Shown: piece by piece, positions 24,464 to 36,277 of the stretch
Numbering within the stretch: the first letter of the stretch is position 1
Layout of the letters: each line of letters begins with the position of its first letter
Assembly (NCBI RefSeq): GCF_028453695.1
Contig: NC_135781.1
Span: 31,719,483-31,783,482 of the forward strand
Origin: Augochlora pura
Taxonomy: Eukaryota; Arthropoda; Insecta; Hymenoptera; Halictidae
Direction of reading: 5' to 3'
Length of the DNA: 64,000 nt
Notes under the pieces: generated by a model
What the model was told of the DNA's origin: nothing
The model's database searches: none
What the model saw: the letters and a program-made list of their open reading frames with translations, nothing else
Position numbers and translations under genes: made by a program

Positions 24464-25384
24464 TTCCGCGATTCCGATAGGCGACGGCGGCGGCGAGTCT
24501 GTTTCTCGCGCCGAACGAGAAATTATGAGGCGAGGCTCGATATCGCGTCGCGATACGGCCGCTTGTTTTATTCAGGCTCGCGCGCGGCTCTCTACGTCGA
24601 GAATCTCCGAGGCACACTTCGCCTGCGTTTTATTTATATTTTTTCTTTTTGCCGCCGATAACGCCGCCGCAGAGCGCCGGCTCATAAATATTCAGCGAGA
24701 CGAAAGCGGTCCGTCGCCGGGAAATTTTTCAGCCGTAATTCGTTCATCGCGCTTTAACGGCCGGCGTCCTCTCTTTGGGAAAGGGAGGGGGAGAGGAAAG
24801 ACGAGAAAGGCAGAAACAGAGGCAAAGACATAGGACAGAGGAAAACAGAAACAGAGACAAAGACAGAGGAAAACAGAGACAGAGACAAGGTCATAACGCA
24901 TAATTAAATATATAATAATATATAATATAAAAATATATAATATAACGATACACCAATGCTATAATAACAAATAATATAATAGTAATAATAATAATATATC
25001 ATTTCCATTATGTCTTTATAAAGAAAAAAAAACCAAAGAAAAACAGAAATGCCGTGCCATAAAAATCCCACGAAAGCAACATTCTTCGTATCTTTCCAGC
25101 ATAAAATATCCATGGAGGTAGAACGTCCATAACCTGCTGCAACAAAGTTACAATACCATGGTTACGAACCGTTGCAGAGTTTAGCTAAGCGACTGCAACA
25201 ACTCTTTTCCCACGGACCATCGAAATCGGCCACTTCGTCAGCGTCGAGACCCCATAGACGGTATCGAGCCTCGTTCCATCCGTGTACCAGCGTGAAAGGG
25301 TCAACATCCCCCCACCCCCTTCCCGGCAGAGTGGTTTTATCGTGCGGTTCATGTATCAGCGGTGCATTCCGCGGCTTTCAGACA
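24464..25384. other. Unique sequence with purine tract and AT-rich stretch
   Basis: 24785-24895 is a purine-rich tandem (AAACAGAGACAAAGACAGAGG, unit ~33 bases). 24.90-25.0 kb is AT dinucleotide-rich. No gene recognised. Confidence 0.5.
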
Positions 25385-25490
25385 CCGGATAATCCGAATG
25401 CCGGATAATAACAGTTCCCGGCGAGATAAGTTGGCTAATATTCCGAAATCATGTTAAATACCGACGGGAATTAATAACACAAAGCGAAGC
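25385..25490. repeat. Duplicated segment, copy A
   Basis: GGATAATCCGAATGCCGGAT through GGGAATTAATAACACAAAGC recurs at 26126-26225 with scattered substitutions. The shared block includes GTTCCCGGCGAGATAAGTTGG. Confidence 0.85.
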
Positions 25491-25678
25491 ATCGCTACGG
25501 TGGTCAGGGCGGTTTCAAATGCTTTGCGCTGTAATTATAACGCCCTTTGCCCTGCAATTTCTTCTGCAGCTACGAAATAGTTGTTTGCGGCTAATAAATT
25601 CCTTGGAGAGAATGATCATTAATATTTAGCGTTCAACGAACTTTACCGCAGTGTTGATTATTGACAAAAGAAGAGAAG
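25491..25678. other. Unique sequence between repeats
   Basis: No gene or further repeat recognised. Confidence 0.5.
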
Positions 25679-25852
25679 AATTCGAGTAACATTTCGATTA
25701 ATATTTCGAGTAACATTTTCATTAATATTTCGAATGATATTTCGATTAACATTTCGAATGACATTTCGCGTGAAACATTTAATAAACCACACCTCAAATC
25801 TCCATTTCAAATTTCGCGAATCAGTCACGATATCATAGGGTAAAGGGTTAAC
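25679..25852. repeat. Dispersed repeat with 15-bp core, copy 2
   Basis: Seven to eight 15-base units alternating ATTTCGAGTAAC and ATTTCGATTAAT, then GAAACATTTAATAAACCA, as at 20101-20190. The block ends TAGGGTAAAGGGTTAACGG, which resembles a MITE right end. The minus-strand frame (25658-25870) translates to NVTRN-type repeats. Confidence 0.85.
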
Positions 25853-25937
25853 GGACCTTTCAACGACCAACCTTTCTCATTGTCCTTATTAGAAAAAAAT
25901 ACGTCTCAATCATTATCGATCGATAAAAAGAGCAGTC

Positions 25938-25990
25938 TATGAAATATTAGGGAGACTAAAAAGTCATGTCGTTTCTTACGTTAAATTCAA
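25938..25990. mobile_element. Short dispersed repeat (TTAGGGAGACTAAAAAGT), copy 2
   Basis: Matches 22674-22702 at nearly every position over 29 bases, then continues with CATGTCGTTTCTTACG. Possibly one end of a mariner-like element; no second end found. Confidence 0.4.
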
Positions 25991-26125
25991 ACAGATAAAA
26001 TAACAAATTTTTATATTTAATCAGTGACGCATGCCTGCCGATCGACTTCAAGTTGCACGCCGCGCGGCACGTCGAAAAAGAGAAAGAAAGAAAAATCAGT
26101 CGATCGACGGGCAGAGATCAGAAAC

Positions 26126-26229
26126 TGGATAATCCGACTGCTGGATGATAACGGTTCCCAGCGAGATAAATTGGCTCGAAATCGTGTTAAATACTAGGCG
26201 GGGATTAATAACACAAAGCATCGCGAGCC
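26126..26229. repeat. Duplicated segment, copy B
   Basis: Second copy of the 25385-25490 block (GGATAATCCGACTGCTGGAT ... GGGGATTAATAACACAAAGC), in the same orientation 741 bases downstream. Confidence 0.85.
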
Positions 26230-26698
26230 GGCCGGGGTGCGCCCGGTCAGTATAAAGCTTTTACCGTGGTAAATTTATTAGGATCCCGCTAACCGAGGTA
26301 TGCGTGCACACACACGCGCGCGGCGGCTCCGCCTTTTCATCATAGGCGGCGCCGACGTGCTTGGAATTTCTCCGCAGAGTAGCCGAATTCATCGCGGGCC
26401 CTAGGTATTTGTTCGGCGGTGGGGTGGTGGGAAGGGGAGAGCGCGCGTGCATGCACCGTGCGTCGAGTTTCTTAGATCCTCGCTGTCACGCGAGTTTCCA
26501 TGTCTCTCGCGGTGACGCGGGCGCGAGTGACCAAGGGCAATCACCTGCCATCATTCAGTGGGAATTCCCTCGCGTTACGTTACGCTAACTGTTCGAGGGA
26601 AAAAAAGGGCTCGGCAAATGGCCAAAGGCAAACGGCAAATGCCCTTTGAAACTTGGATTTATGTTACTTTTTTGATTTATAGTGGCAGATCGGCTTTG
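26230..26698. other. CpG-rich unique sequence
   Basis: Contains a (CA)n(CG)n run near 26295-26313. No gene recognised. Confidence 0.45.
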
Positions 26699-26764
26699 TA
26701 ATTGATAATTGATAAATTGATAAATTGATAAATTGATAAATTGATAAATTGATAAATTGATTTA
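26699..26764. repeat. 10-bp tandem repeat (TTGATAAA)
   Basis: About six to seven copies of AATTGATAAATTGAT-type sequence with 10-base periodicity. Confidence 0.92.
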
Positions 26765-27334
26765 TTTAGGTGTTTTGTAATGGTGTGTAGAATTGTTATC
26801 GTGCCATGGTAGCGTGGAAAAAACTTATGGGGACATCCTAAAATACCATTGGTCGAGGGTATCGGCCAAGCAGCGGTGTGGATCCTCGCGCTCCGCCGGA
26901 ATCGGATTTCGGGTTATTTTCGCGTCTCCGGCTCTTTCCACGGCATTTTTACCGTATCGAACTGATTCTAATACATTAAGCTGCCATCGTTCTCTTGGCA
27001 CTCTCGCCGAAAATCCGATAGATTAAGATAAGCTGGATAGATGGAAGGCAGGCGGGGAGGTCTCTCTCTCTCTCTCTCTCTCGGCCGATGTACACGGCCG
27101 CCACCCTGTACCGCGGTTTCCGTGTGAAATTCAACCCGGAATTTATAGTCTCACCTTCGCGCATCACCGTTTTCTACCGTCTCGAGCAGAGCCCACAGTT
27201 TCAAACAAACGAGATTTTTATTAACGGAGATTCGCGTCGGAGAACGACCCGCAACGAGAATTAATGGCGCGATGTTATTTTGTAATCGGCGCGATTTTCT
27301 TCGGAAATTGCACTTTTCAAGGCAAATCGCGCTT
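26765..27334. other. Unique sequence with (TC)10
   Basis: 27061-27082 is a pure TC dinucleotide run. Nothing else recognised. Confidence 0.5.
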
Positions 27335-27490
27335 GAATTTATTGGGATTTATTTTGATTTATTCGAGTTTATTAGGATTTATTAGACTTTATTGGGATTT
27401 AGAAGAATTGACTAGCATTTATTAGAGTTTACTAGCATTTATTCTTATTTATTAGAATTTATTCCTATTTATTAGAATTTATTCGAATTT
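27335..27490. repeat. 12-bp tandem repeat (TTTATTAGAATT)
   Basis: About thirteen degenerate units of the form TTTATTNGNATT. A related short block recurs at 28193-28262. Confidence 0.88.
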
Positions 27491-28192
27491 CGAATCGAAT
27501 TTGACAGATTAACATGCGGTTATTCCTTTTACGTTAACTTGATCTTCGATCACGAGATAATTTTATAATAAAACAGTAAACCCGAAAATTTTTTTAATTC
27601 GCTTCTGAGAATGTTATTTCGTTTATACAGCTGTCCGAATAAAAACCCGAATCGCTGCGCGCCGTTTTCTACGGCGTTAATTTTTTTTAAAATCGCGTGC
27701 CAACTGCTATTGATTTGCCGCGCGGATTGCCAAGCCGAAATAAGCGCATTTGCGAGTCGAACTAATAAATTGTGTACGCTCGCTCGCTCGCTCGCTCGAG
27801 AGAGAGAGAGAGAGGAGAGGAGCGCGTTCCGTGTCAATTTAATATACTTCAATCTCCGATTTCCCTGTGTCACGGTTACATATTTGTCGAGCTGCCGGCA
27901 CACCGGAGCGATTCCGTGAGCCGGTTCGCTGATTCCGCCACACGGGCGGAGGGGGCGGGGAAGGGGGCGGTGGGTGGGGAGGCTTTAATCCTGCAGATGG
28001 ATCCTTGTGTACAAGGATGATCGTAAAATTCGACTACAACCTTTTCGGAATATGTCAGCGAACGGTCTCGGGAATTTAACCCCTTGCCGTACTATTTTCT
28101 TCATAGTTACAAAGATCGGTACTGTGTCCGTTGTAAAAATTTCTTGGATGGGGAAGGAACAATGAAAGAAAGAAAAAAAGTGAGAGAGAGAT
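27491..28192. other. Unique sequence with GCTC/GA microsatellite
   Basis: CGCTCGCTCGCTCG followed by (GA)n lies at 27779-27815. TTTAACCCCTTGCCGTAC near 28075 resembles a TTAA-element end, with no mate seen. Confidence 0.5.
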
Positions 28193-28268
28193 TTATTAGA
28201 ATTTATTCTGATTTATTAGAGTTTATTAGAAGTTATTCTTATTTATTAGAATATATTAGAGTGTGTGT

Positions 28269-28306
<38 letters not shown>

Positions 28307-28500
28307 GACAAAGAGAGAAAAAGAAAGACAGAGAGCTAAATAAAGAGCAAAAATTGCAAAAGCGAGTGATAAACAGATATAGAAAGAGAGAGATAAATAT
28401 TAATCAGAATAAATTTTGTGATAAATAAAAAACGAAAAAGAGCGAAAAACAAAGTTCTCTCCTCTCTTTCTCTCTCTCTCTCTCTGTCTCTGTCTCTCTA
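28193..28500. repeat. TTTATTAGA tandem block and (AG)n/(TC)n microsatellites
   Basis: 28193-28262 repeats TTTATTAGAATT-type units, 28270-28304 is (AG)n, and 28453-28500 is (TC)n. The flanking Glu/Arg-rich frame (28084-28428) is a translation of these repeats. Confidence 0.85.
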
Positions 28501-29332
28501 ACAGTCTGCGAGGGGGTTAGGATGACCAAAAAGGTCGCATAAATCCGACGTAGTTGAAAAACCGTCGTTCCAGAAATATGTTTATGCAAATATGCGCGGA
28601 CCCTTTACGCCCCCGGGTCATCGCGAAAAATTTCGCTAAAAAATTGAGGGAACATTGTAAAAACGAGACGGGGATCCTACACGCAAAAAGAAAAACACCA
28701 TTATACCTATCCGAGTGTGGGGGGGGGGGGGGGGATGCGCACTCTCAACCAGTGCGCGTCGATTTTCATGAAATCTGCATGGGAGATAGACCAGCGGAAC
28801 ATATTTTTCGCATGAATTTTTTACCGGCAATCATTCTTGTTCAACCGTGGCCGGTCAGTTATCGAACTTCGGTATGGAAACCGTTTTTTTTTTTTTCGTC
28901 CCCCCCTACCCCTTTTTTTAACACTTTCGAACCGACATCGTTTCGCGGTTGTCGATCAAAAAATCTCGGTCGCGGTTTAAAAACGATAATTCTTTGCTTA
29001 AATAATATATATTCGTTGAAGTTACTTTTCTTAGATTTGTAGTCGTTTTGGATACGTTAGTCATTTTATATTGTTTATAATAATTGTCGATCGAAAAATC
29101 TCAATCGTAGTTCAATATTCTTGGTTGCAAAGAGAAATTTATTTCACGATAATTCTTCTACAATAATTCTTTCACGATAATAATTTTAAAATTTACAACT
29201 TTAATGATTAATATTTATCGGTTCAATTTTAAGGAAGTTATGGTCGCGATCCCCGCGAGGCAATAAACAACTTCGTCGACCAACGCGCCGCGAGTCCCAT
29301 AAAAATTTCTAAAAAATCGGCAGCCGCCGACG
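28501..29332. other. Unique sequence with a 16-base G homopolymer
   Basis: G16 lies at 28719-28734, splitting the 162-codon frame 28554-29042, which therefore cannot be trusted. TTGTCGATCAAAAAATCTC near 28948 recurs near 29086 with changes. No gene recognised. Confidence 0.5.
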
Positions 29333-29378
29333 TTCAACGATTCCACCCTGAACAATTCCACGTCGAACAATTCCACGA
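29333..29378. repeat. GAACAATTCCAC short tandem repeat
   Basis: Three copies of (G/C)AACAATTCCACNN. Confidence 0.85.
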
Positions 29379-30048
29379 ATCTCGCGTGTCATTCTCGAAG
29401 CGAGAATTACGTTTGCGCAGAGCGCCGCGTTTCTTCGAACGTGTAATAAACGAGCGTCGGCGACCAGTCCCGGGCCGATATAATAACGTCAACACGTAAC
29501 CCGCAGGCCGAAGGGAAACGAGCGTAACTATTCCGTTGATCGATCTCTTCGGTCCCGCGACAGTCACGAACAATTTGTTTCGCCGCAGTTGTATCGCGAC
29601 ATGCCGCAATAATTACTCTTATCGGTTATATTGTTACTGCCTCGCGCGCGCGCGCGCGGCCAATATTTTCGCGGCGCGCCGCCTCGTAAAAAAAAAAACC
29701 CTCCGAGTGGCCGACAAAAGGGCGTTTCCATATTTTCCGGCAAATGGAAATTCAATTCCGCGGAATCGATATTTTAATTGGAGCTTCGCTGCGGAGCGAA
29801 AGACTCGATAGCATCGCGGGGGGGTTCGCGTTTAACGTTCCACTATTCGGACGAAATGTTTGCGAAAGGATGAGGGACAATGGCGATAAGAGAACGGCGA
29901 CGCTGCAACGAGTGCTGATCACGAGATGCGTCGAATTGTTATTCTGCGACCTTTTGTCAATCTTTATTCCCACTTTTTATTCCAAGTTTTATTTGTTTTA
30001 TTTGATTTTAATATTCACTTTTTTATGTTCGTTCTGTTTCATCGCGTC
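29379..30048. other. Unique sequence with (CG)n
   Basis: A CG dinucleotide run lies at about 29643-29659 and a short A-run near 29689. No gene recognised. Confidence 0.5.
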
Positions 30049-30180
30049 AATTATAGTACTACAAGTAATATAGTATCATCAAGTAGTATAGTACCATCAA
30101 GTGCATAGTACAGTACCATCAAGTAGTACAGTACCATCAAGTAGTACAGTACCATCAAGTAGTACAGCACCATCGAGTAA
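30049..30180. repeat. ~20-bp tandem repeat (AGTACCATCAAGTAGTAC)
   Basis: Six to seven head-to-tail copies, best conserved between 30100 and 30170. Confidence 0.93.
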
Positions 30181-32335
30181 CTTAATAAAATTACAGGTTA
30201 TACGTTCTCAATAAGCGAGCGCGTTATTCGAAGCAGCGCCAGCAAATAACAGCTCGAAACGGGCGACGCCGTAAAAATTGAAATGAACGGAACGCTCCGG
30301 CCCGGCGCGTCGCGAGCCGCTAAAATTGCTTCCGCGCGCGTCCCCGACGCTAATGGAATTTCTGTTCAAGCAGATCGATTATTAACCATTAATAGGTCAT
30401 GCTGGATTTCCACGGGGCTCCCGCCAAGTGCCGCAATTTCCATCTCGCTTTCCACCACGATATCGCCGTCCGTGTGCCCGTCGATATATCAATTTTAATA
30501 TAATCAAGCCGGACAACCGTCCGATATATATTCGATCGACAACCGGTCCCCCCTCTCTCTACCGTTGCCTCGTCGAATTTATTAGTCGTCTTTATTTATG
30601 CGAGAAGGAAGGCGTGTCGCGCTCGGTTCACGAAAATCCCGGCCGAGAGAAGTTCACAGGATTTAATAACAGACATATATATATATATATATATGTATAT
30701 AGGGGGGAATTGACACGGCCGTGACCCTCGTTATCGATTTAATGGTATCGAGGTGTATGCGCGGTCTGATCATAAACAGCCGTGACTACTGGCCGTATAC
30801 GGTCGACCTCATACCCGCCTCGAAACGATTCCCTTCTAAAACGCTGTGTTGCGGTCGGATCGAACCGCGCGGCGAAACTTTTGCACGTACACGGCGCTCA
30901 CCTAGGAGGCGTCGCGATTCTCCGACGAATATCGCGAAAAGAATCCGAGAAATATTCTCCCAACGAAGAATCCGAGAAACGTTCGTTCGCCGGCAATTAT
31001 TCGAACCTGGGGAACGGCTTAATCAGCGGTCGAAACAACACTCGTGTCTGCGCGCATCCCGGTTTGCTCTTTTTTTTTCTTTCTGTTCTACTTCTGTAAT
31101 TACACGTTCCGCGCGCAACTCTTCGTCTCTGGCCCTTTTTACATTAAATATGGTCCGGTAAACAGAAATGCGAAACCGGAAGTCTTTGTATACGGAAGCG
31201 TGTGCGTGGGTCTTGTTTTTTTTTGGTCGTCGGTGTTATGGGACTGGAAATTGCATTTTTACTCGAGTTTTATATTATTTTAGAAAAAATGCATTTGTAT
31301 TCGTTTGAGTTTTATGTTATTTTAGTTATTGGAAATTTTGTTATTTGTTCGATCGACGTGGTGCTTATTTATTTAGTAAGAAATAGGAGTAAGGATTCGT
31401 TTAATTTTTATTATTATTATTCTAGTTATTGAGGATGGTTGAATTGTTGAATTTATACAGTGTTTATTAATGAAAGGAATGAAAGTAAGGTTTTGTTGAA
31501 AGGAGTTCGCTATTAAATTTTTAATTAATATTCCTTAACAGAAGATGTGTATATTGTAAAAGTTAACGAGATGGAAATCGTTAAATGGGTAAATGAAAAT
31601 TGTGTTTAACAAGAAGGAGTCCAATGGAAAAATATTGTTACCTCTTTTTATCTTTACACCGTTCTACATTTTATTAGTTTATCTCCATCGTAAAGTTCGC
31701 GATATGATAAATCTATTAGCAACACGGAATACAATTAAAATATGAAGAATATAAAAGGGTCGAGATTAATATTCTCTGACGTCACTGCACTGCTTTTTGA
31801 AGCTCCGTATAAACGTGTGCAGCACGCTGATTTATCATGTTTATCGTATTACCATGATTTGTAATTTAATCAGGTCACGTGTTCCGCAGCTTATCCTCCG
31901 CCGGAGTAAACCGTATATATCTGGAAAAATTGTTAACTCGCGAATTAATTTCTACTTAGAGTTACATATGCTGGCAGGTTACGTTTATTTATTTATTTAT
32001 TATTGTCTCGGCAGAGATTTTGTATTATATTCGATGCCTGTTAGAAATTGATAATTAAATTATCGCGTTATATTTTATCTAACATTAAGTCTATCACGAT
32101 TGAATCCACGCATTTAAATAATTATTAATTTCTTTTTAAATGACAAAAGTTGTGGACACATCTCCTCAGTACCAATAAATAAATTGCATAACTAAATTAC
32201 ATGATTCTATAAATACATAACTAGCGCCGCTACTGTAACAAAAATCATACAAAACTGGAATAAACCCTACTTCATCGCCATCATCAAGCATCGCCCACGA
32301 TGACACCGTCCAATACGTTCATCGTACCACAAACG
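30181..32335. other. Unique sequence, no gene recognised
   Basis: 30.2-31.1 kb is CpG-rich and 31.2-32.3 kb is AT-rich. A (TA)n run lies at about 30673-30693. The 146-codon frame 30721-31161 overlaps another frame in a different phase and has no recognised domain. Confidence 0.45.
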
Positions 32336-32585
32336 TTAACACCCTTTGCACTCGAAGCCCTTTCAACTGGAAAACCGAAGTAATTTCTCTGGCATATAGC
32401 ATTGCCATATTATAATAAAACAGTACATTTCATGTATTTGTAATTGATTCTTGTTATTCGTAATAACGTAACATAACCTTAACAATTCCTCAAATGTAAC
32501 CTTTGTTAGTACAGAGATTATTTTGCAACGCGATAGAACAATTTTATGGTGCCCCACGGTCACCGCTCGAGTGCAAAGGGGTTAA
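32336..32585 (+). mobile_element. TTAA-flanked MITE (piggyBac-type), 250 bp
   Basis: Begins TTAACACCCTTTGCACTCGA (with two extra bases after TTAA) and ends CTCGAGTGCAAAGGGGTTAA. The interior follows the family pattern: a CGAAGCCCTTTCAACTGG-like left part, a TAGCATTGCC middle, and GGTGCCCCACGGTCACCG before the right terminus. No open frame of note. Confidence 0.88.
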
Positions 32586-33412
32586 CGTAACCCCTAAAAA
32601 ATTCGAGCCGTAAATTCCGTCGGACAGCTGCGAGCCGTTAGGTAGCGCGGCGCGCGGCGGTCGCGGCCCAGCTGAAATTAGAAAGCCCGGAGAATGAAAA
32701 CATCGCGGCAGCCCGGCCGCGAACGAGTCCTCGCGTCAACGTGGGACGGCGAAAAGCGGGTGGCGGCGCACGGGGCGGACAGTAAATAAGTTAAAAATTT
32801 CCGAGAACGGCCGGCACGCGACTCACGCCGATACCGTTGTCCGACCATTATCAGGTCGTAACTACTACTGTGCAGGCATCGTCGCTACCACCCCTGCCTC
32901 CTCCCCCCCACTCCTGCCGTACTGATACAATCGGTCTGTGGAAACCGGTAACAATGGGCCCGGCCTGTATTTGCTGTTCTTTTCAGCGGCCGCGGCCGTG
33001 GCGCATCGATGTAGGTCACGGTAACATCATATTCAGAATTTTTAACAGTGCGCCGCCGATGAATCCTCGCCGACCCCCCCTCACCCTCCGCCTCATCTCT
33101 CATCTCTTTCTCTATCTTGTGTTCCCAGCCTCGCGTCTCCCGCCCAACCCCCCCGCGCGCAACCTCGCGATCGTTTTCTTTTTTTCTCGTTCCCTCTCCC
33201 TCCCCTCCGCCGCCGGCTCGCGGTATTATGAAATCCAACCGCGGCGCGCACAAAAGCGGCGCCCGTTCCAACGTCTTATCCGCGACGAAACGGTCGGATA
33301 TGAATATGCAATGTTCTTGAGAATTGTTGAAAGAATGGCGCGGGCGGAGGACGCGGATCTATGATTCGACTCGCGAAAGTTTTTCGCGATAGAAATTTGT
33401 TGGTGCCCGGTG
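32586..33412. other. CpG-rich unique sequence with pyrimidine-rich block
   Basis: 32.6-32.85 kb is very CpG-rich. 33060-33220 is C/T-rich on the + strand, which explains the Pro/Arg/Ser-rich frames 32837-33364 and 32885-33271. No gene recognised. Confidence 0.5.
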
Positions 33413-33623
33413 TTGACCCTTTGCACTCGAAGCCATTTTAACTGTAATTCTAAAGCAACATTTCTGACATGTAGCATTTCCATTTTGCAAGGTAAAGAGG
33501 TTATGTTCAATTGAAATTGAATCTCGTAACTCGTACAGAAACAGTTAAACTTTTAATAATGTTTCAAATGTAAGTTTTTGTAATGGAAATATTATTTTCG
33601 TCAAAATACGGCAAATGGTTAAC
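33413..33623 (+). mobile_element. TTAA-type MITE, degenerate right end
   Basis: Starts TTGACCCTTTGCACTCGAAG with GCCATTTTAACTGTAATTC inside, matching copies at 54915 and 32336. The right side ends GCAAATGGTTAAC, a decayed form of GCAAAGGGTTAA. It lies about 830 bases from the copy at 32336. Confidence 0.75.
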
Positions 33624-34776
33624 AATCGTTCGCCGTATAACAAACCTAACCCTATATACCTATCACCGACATGGTGGTACCAAACCCACTCCCGTGTACA
33701 CGCTCGAACTTCGTCATCTCTAATTCGCGAGAAACCGAGTCACGTGGCCATCCACCAACGTTCCATCTGCGACAATGGAGCGTTTCGCGGTGCCCCCCGA
33801 AGGGGTTGTTCGGCTTCTATTCTTCGTCCCGCAGGAGGGGGGGGGGGCGTAATCAGTGTAGGACCGATCCGCGAGATTTGGGTTAAAGCGCTATATTTTC
33901 CTGAGCCGGTTTCAATGGATTGACAGGAATTCCGTGGGACCGGGACGCCGGAAAAGTTAATTTCGGCCACGGTCCCCGGCTCCCCCCTCCCCTCTACTCC
34001 CCTCCTCCACCGCCGAGTCACTAGAGCATTGTGCGAGGCACCCGGCACTATCCATAGGACCGCGCTGCATAGAAAATTATTCCCGTTTCGCGGACGGCAT
34101 TGTTCGCAGAAATTGATTCCTTTGAAGTATGAGCCGGAGGAGTGGCTGACGTATTGTTCAGCCGTTGCCTCTTTTATAAGACACGGCTGTCGACTGCCCG
34201 AGAGCGGTATTATTTGCATTTCGTACGAGTGGATCGCATTGTTCCTGGCGAATTTCATCTTTCTAGGATCCCCGGGCGGCGGGGTGAGAGGGGGGGGGGG
34301 ACACACGTTTTCGGCTCGATCCGCCTGACGAGGGCGACGACGCCGTCGTCGACGGGCTTTCAGCCTTCGAATTTTATATGCTCGCCGATACGTTTGGGAT
34401 CGCCGGCATTGTTTCGGGGTAGGAGCGGCGATGTTACGGCTAATCGCTCGGCTTGATCGACGCCCGCCGAGCTCACCACCGAAATTCACCGACGAAAACC
34501 GATGAACCGCTGCGATTTATGGACGAATTTTTTTATTTGAGATTTTCGGCGTTCTTGACGTTTGGTTGATCGATTTTACGAATTTTAGGGTTTCTTAATT
34601 TATTGGGTAAATTAAGTTAAATTAATTTGATCTTGTTAAGGGAATTTTAGAATGATTTGTCGCGAAGGATGGGGGTTGTTTATTTTAAAATAATATTTTT
34701 AATTTTAAGGTAGGATCACGGTCTTAATTTTTGAATGATATTGCGTTTTGTGATGTTGTAATTATTCTGTTTTTAT
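33624..34776. other. GC-rich unique sequence
   Basis: G-runs lie at about 33836-33848 and 34289-34301. A 249-codon minus frame (33740-34489) spans the region but overlaps plus-strand frames and has no recognised domain. 34.5-34.78 kb is AT-rich. Confidence 0.45.
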
Positions 34777-34865
34777 TTTGTATATAATACAAATTATTTT
34801 AATTTGTATATAATACAAATATAATTTATATACAATATAATACAAATATAATTTACATACGATCA
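34777..34865. repeat. AT-rich repeat (TATATAATACAAAT)
   Basis: Four to five copies of TGTATATAATACAAAT-like units. Confidence 0.85.
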
Positions 34866-35327
34866 CATCTAACTATATACAATTATATAATTTACAAACA
34901 AATTATCTGAACATAAACACCAACTGTTGCCTCTCACTCACCACTCGTCCTCGCAAATTATCAAAACAGCCTCTCCATCCAACTCTAGAAACAAAATCCA
35001 CACAAAAGACAAATTCCCGGCTCTGAAACATTCCATCCACATTTGAAATTCCGTCGAGCCACAGCATCGGCTCGACTTCGGTATACGAGTCGACGACGGG
35101 CCAGACTTTTAACCGAGCGAACCTCTCTTTTTCTGTTTCAGCGACCACTCGATAAGCAATCGCGTGGATCGCCGTGGTCATCCGATGCACTGCGAGTGCG
35201 GCGAATTGACGAGGCCGTTATGACGACGCGAGGAAACGGCTGAGAGTGCCCTGGCCACGTCGCAGTCCGACTTCTAGGCCTTATCCACTTTGTTCCAGTT
35301 CTCTCCCGCCCTCGGCCGTTTCTATCG
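34866..35327. other. Unique sequence with a possible splice acceptor
   Basis: CTCTTTTTCTGTTTCAG ending at 35141 is a good polypyrimidine-AG acceptor. No convincing downstream coding frame follows. Confidence 0.3.
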
Positions 35328-35400
35328 CCCCCACCAACCAACCAACCAACCAACCAACCCCCCTCAACCAACGACCCCCCTTCAACCAACCGACCGACGC
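35328..35400. repeat. (CAAC)n-type repeat
   Basis: CAACCAACCAACCAACC followed by looser CAACCGACC units. Confidence 0.9.
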
Positions 35401-35513
35401 CATCAACCCATCTCGAAGCCATCGCACCTTGTACGCGACACGAACCGAAATACCCAGCCGCACCCCGGAGACACACCCACACACCGTCGTCGACGGACAA
35501 GACGGAACCAGAG

Positions 35514-36070
35514 ATAGATAGACGGAGAAGAAGACGCAGAACGAGACAGAGAAGAGACAGAAAAAGGGAGAAAAGAGGCAGAGAGAGGAGAAGAGAAAAA
35601 GAGAGAGAGAAGAGATAAAAAGGCAGAGAAAGATAGAGAAAAGAATAGAAAAGAAGAGAGAGAGAGAGAGAGAGAGAAAGATAGAGAGAAGGATAGAAAG
35701 AAGGATAGACAGGAAGATAGAGAGGAAGATCGAGGAAGATAAAGACTAAGTTAGAGAGGAAGATAGAAAGATAGAGAGAAATAGAGAAGAAGACAGGCAG
35801 AGAGAGAGAGAGAGAGAGAGAGAAATAGAGAAGAAGACAGAGAGGAAGATAAACAGAAAGATAGAGAGAAAGAGAGAGGAAGAAAGAAAAAGGGCGAAAA
35901 AGAAAGGAAGACAGAGAAAGGGAGAAAAAGGAAGGTAGTAAGAGAAAAGAAGTGAAGAGAGAGGGAACGAGAAAGAGTAAGATAAAGAGATAAAGATAGA
36001 CAGAAAGCGGGAACAATAAAGAGAGTAACAGAACGAGATAAAGCTAGAAAGAAAGCGTAAAATAAAGAAA
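35514..36070. repeat. Long polypurine (GA-rich) tract
   Basis: About 550 bases almost entirely A and G on the + strand, mainly AGAGAGA and AGAAAGATAGAG units. The 292- and 246-codon minus-strand frames over it translate to Ser/Leu/Phe runs and are artefacts. Confidence 0.93.
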
Positions 36071-36277
36071 GAAGAAGTGACACACAACCAAAAGACAGAT
36101 ACACGAACACCAGAACACCAGAACCCCAGAAACACAGTGAAACCGACAGCGTCCCCGGAGCAGGACACTGATCGGCGCGCAGAAGAGGTACGCTCGCCCA
36201 GAAGAGACGAAAGGGAACGATCCGTCGAGCCCGAGAAAAAGTTCCTCTCCGCTCATCGAAGATCATCGGAAGGGAAC
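36071..36277 (+). other. Candidate noncoding or 5'UTR exon end
   Basis: A nonrepetitive, CpG-containing stretch of balanced composition ends at 36277 with AAGGGAAC followed by GTAAGTTTG, a good splice-donor match. It could be the end of an untranslated exon, with the preceding polypurine tract either in it or upstream. There is no clear reading frame. Evidence is sequence context only. Confidence 0.2.

Noticed and set aside
33740..34489. 249-codon minus-strand frame
   Set aside because: Nonrepetitive but GC-rich, overlapped by plus-strand frames, with no recognised domain, and it includes translated poly-G/poly-C runs. Long chance frames are expected in such composition.
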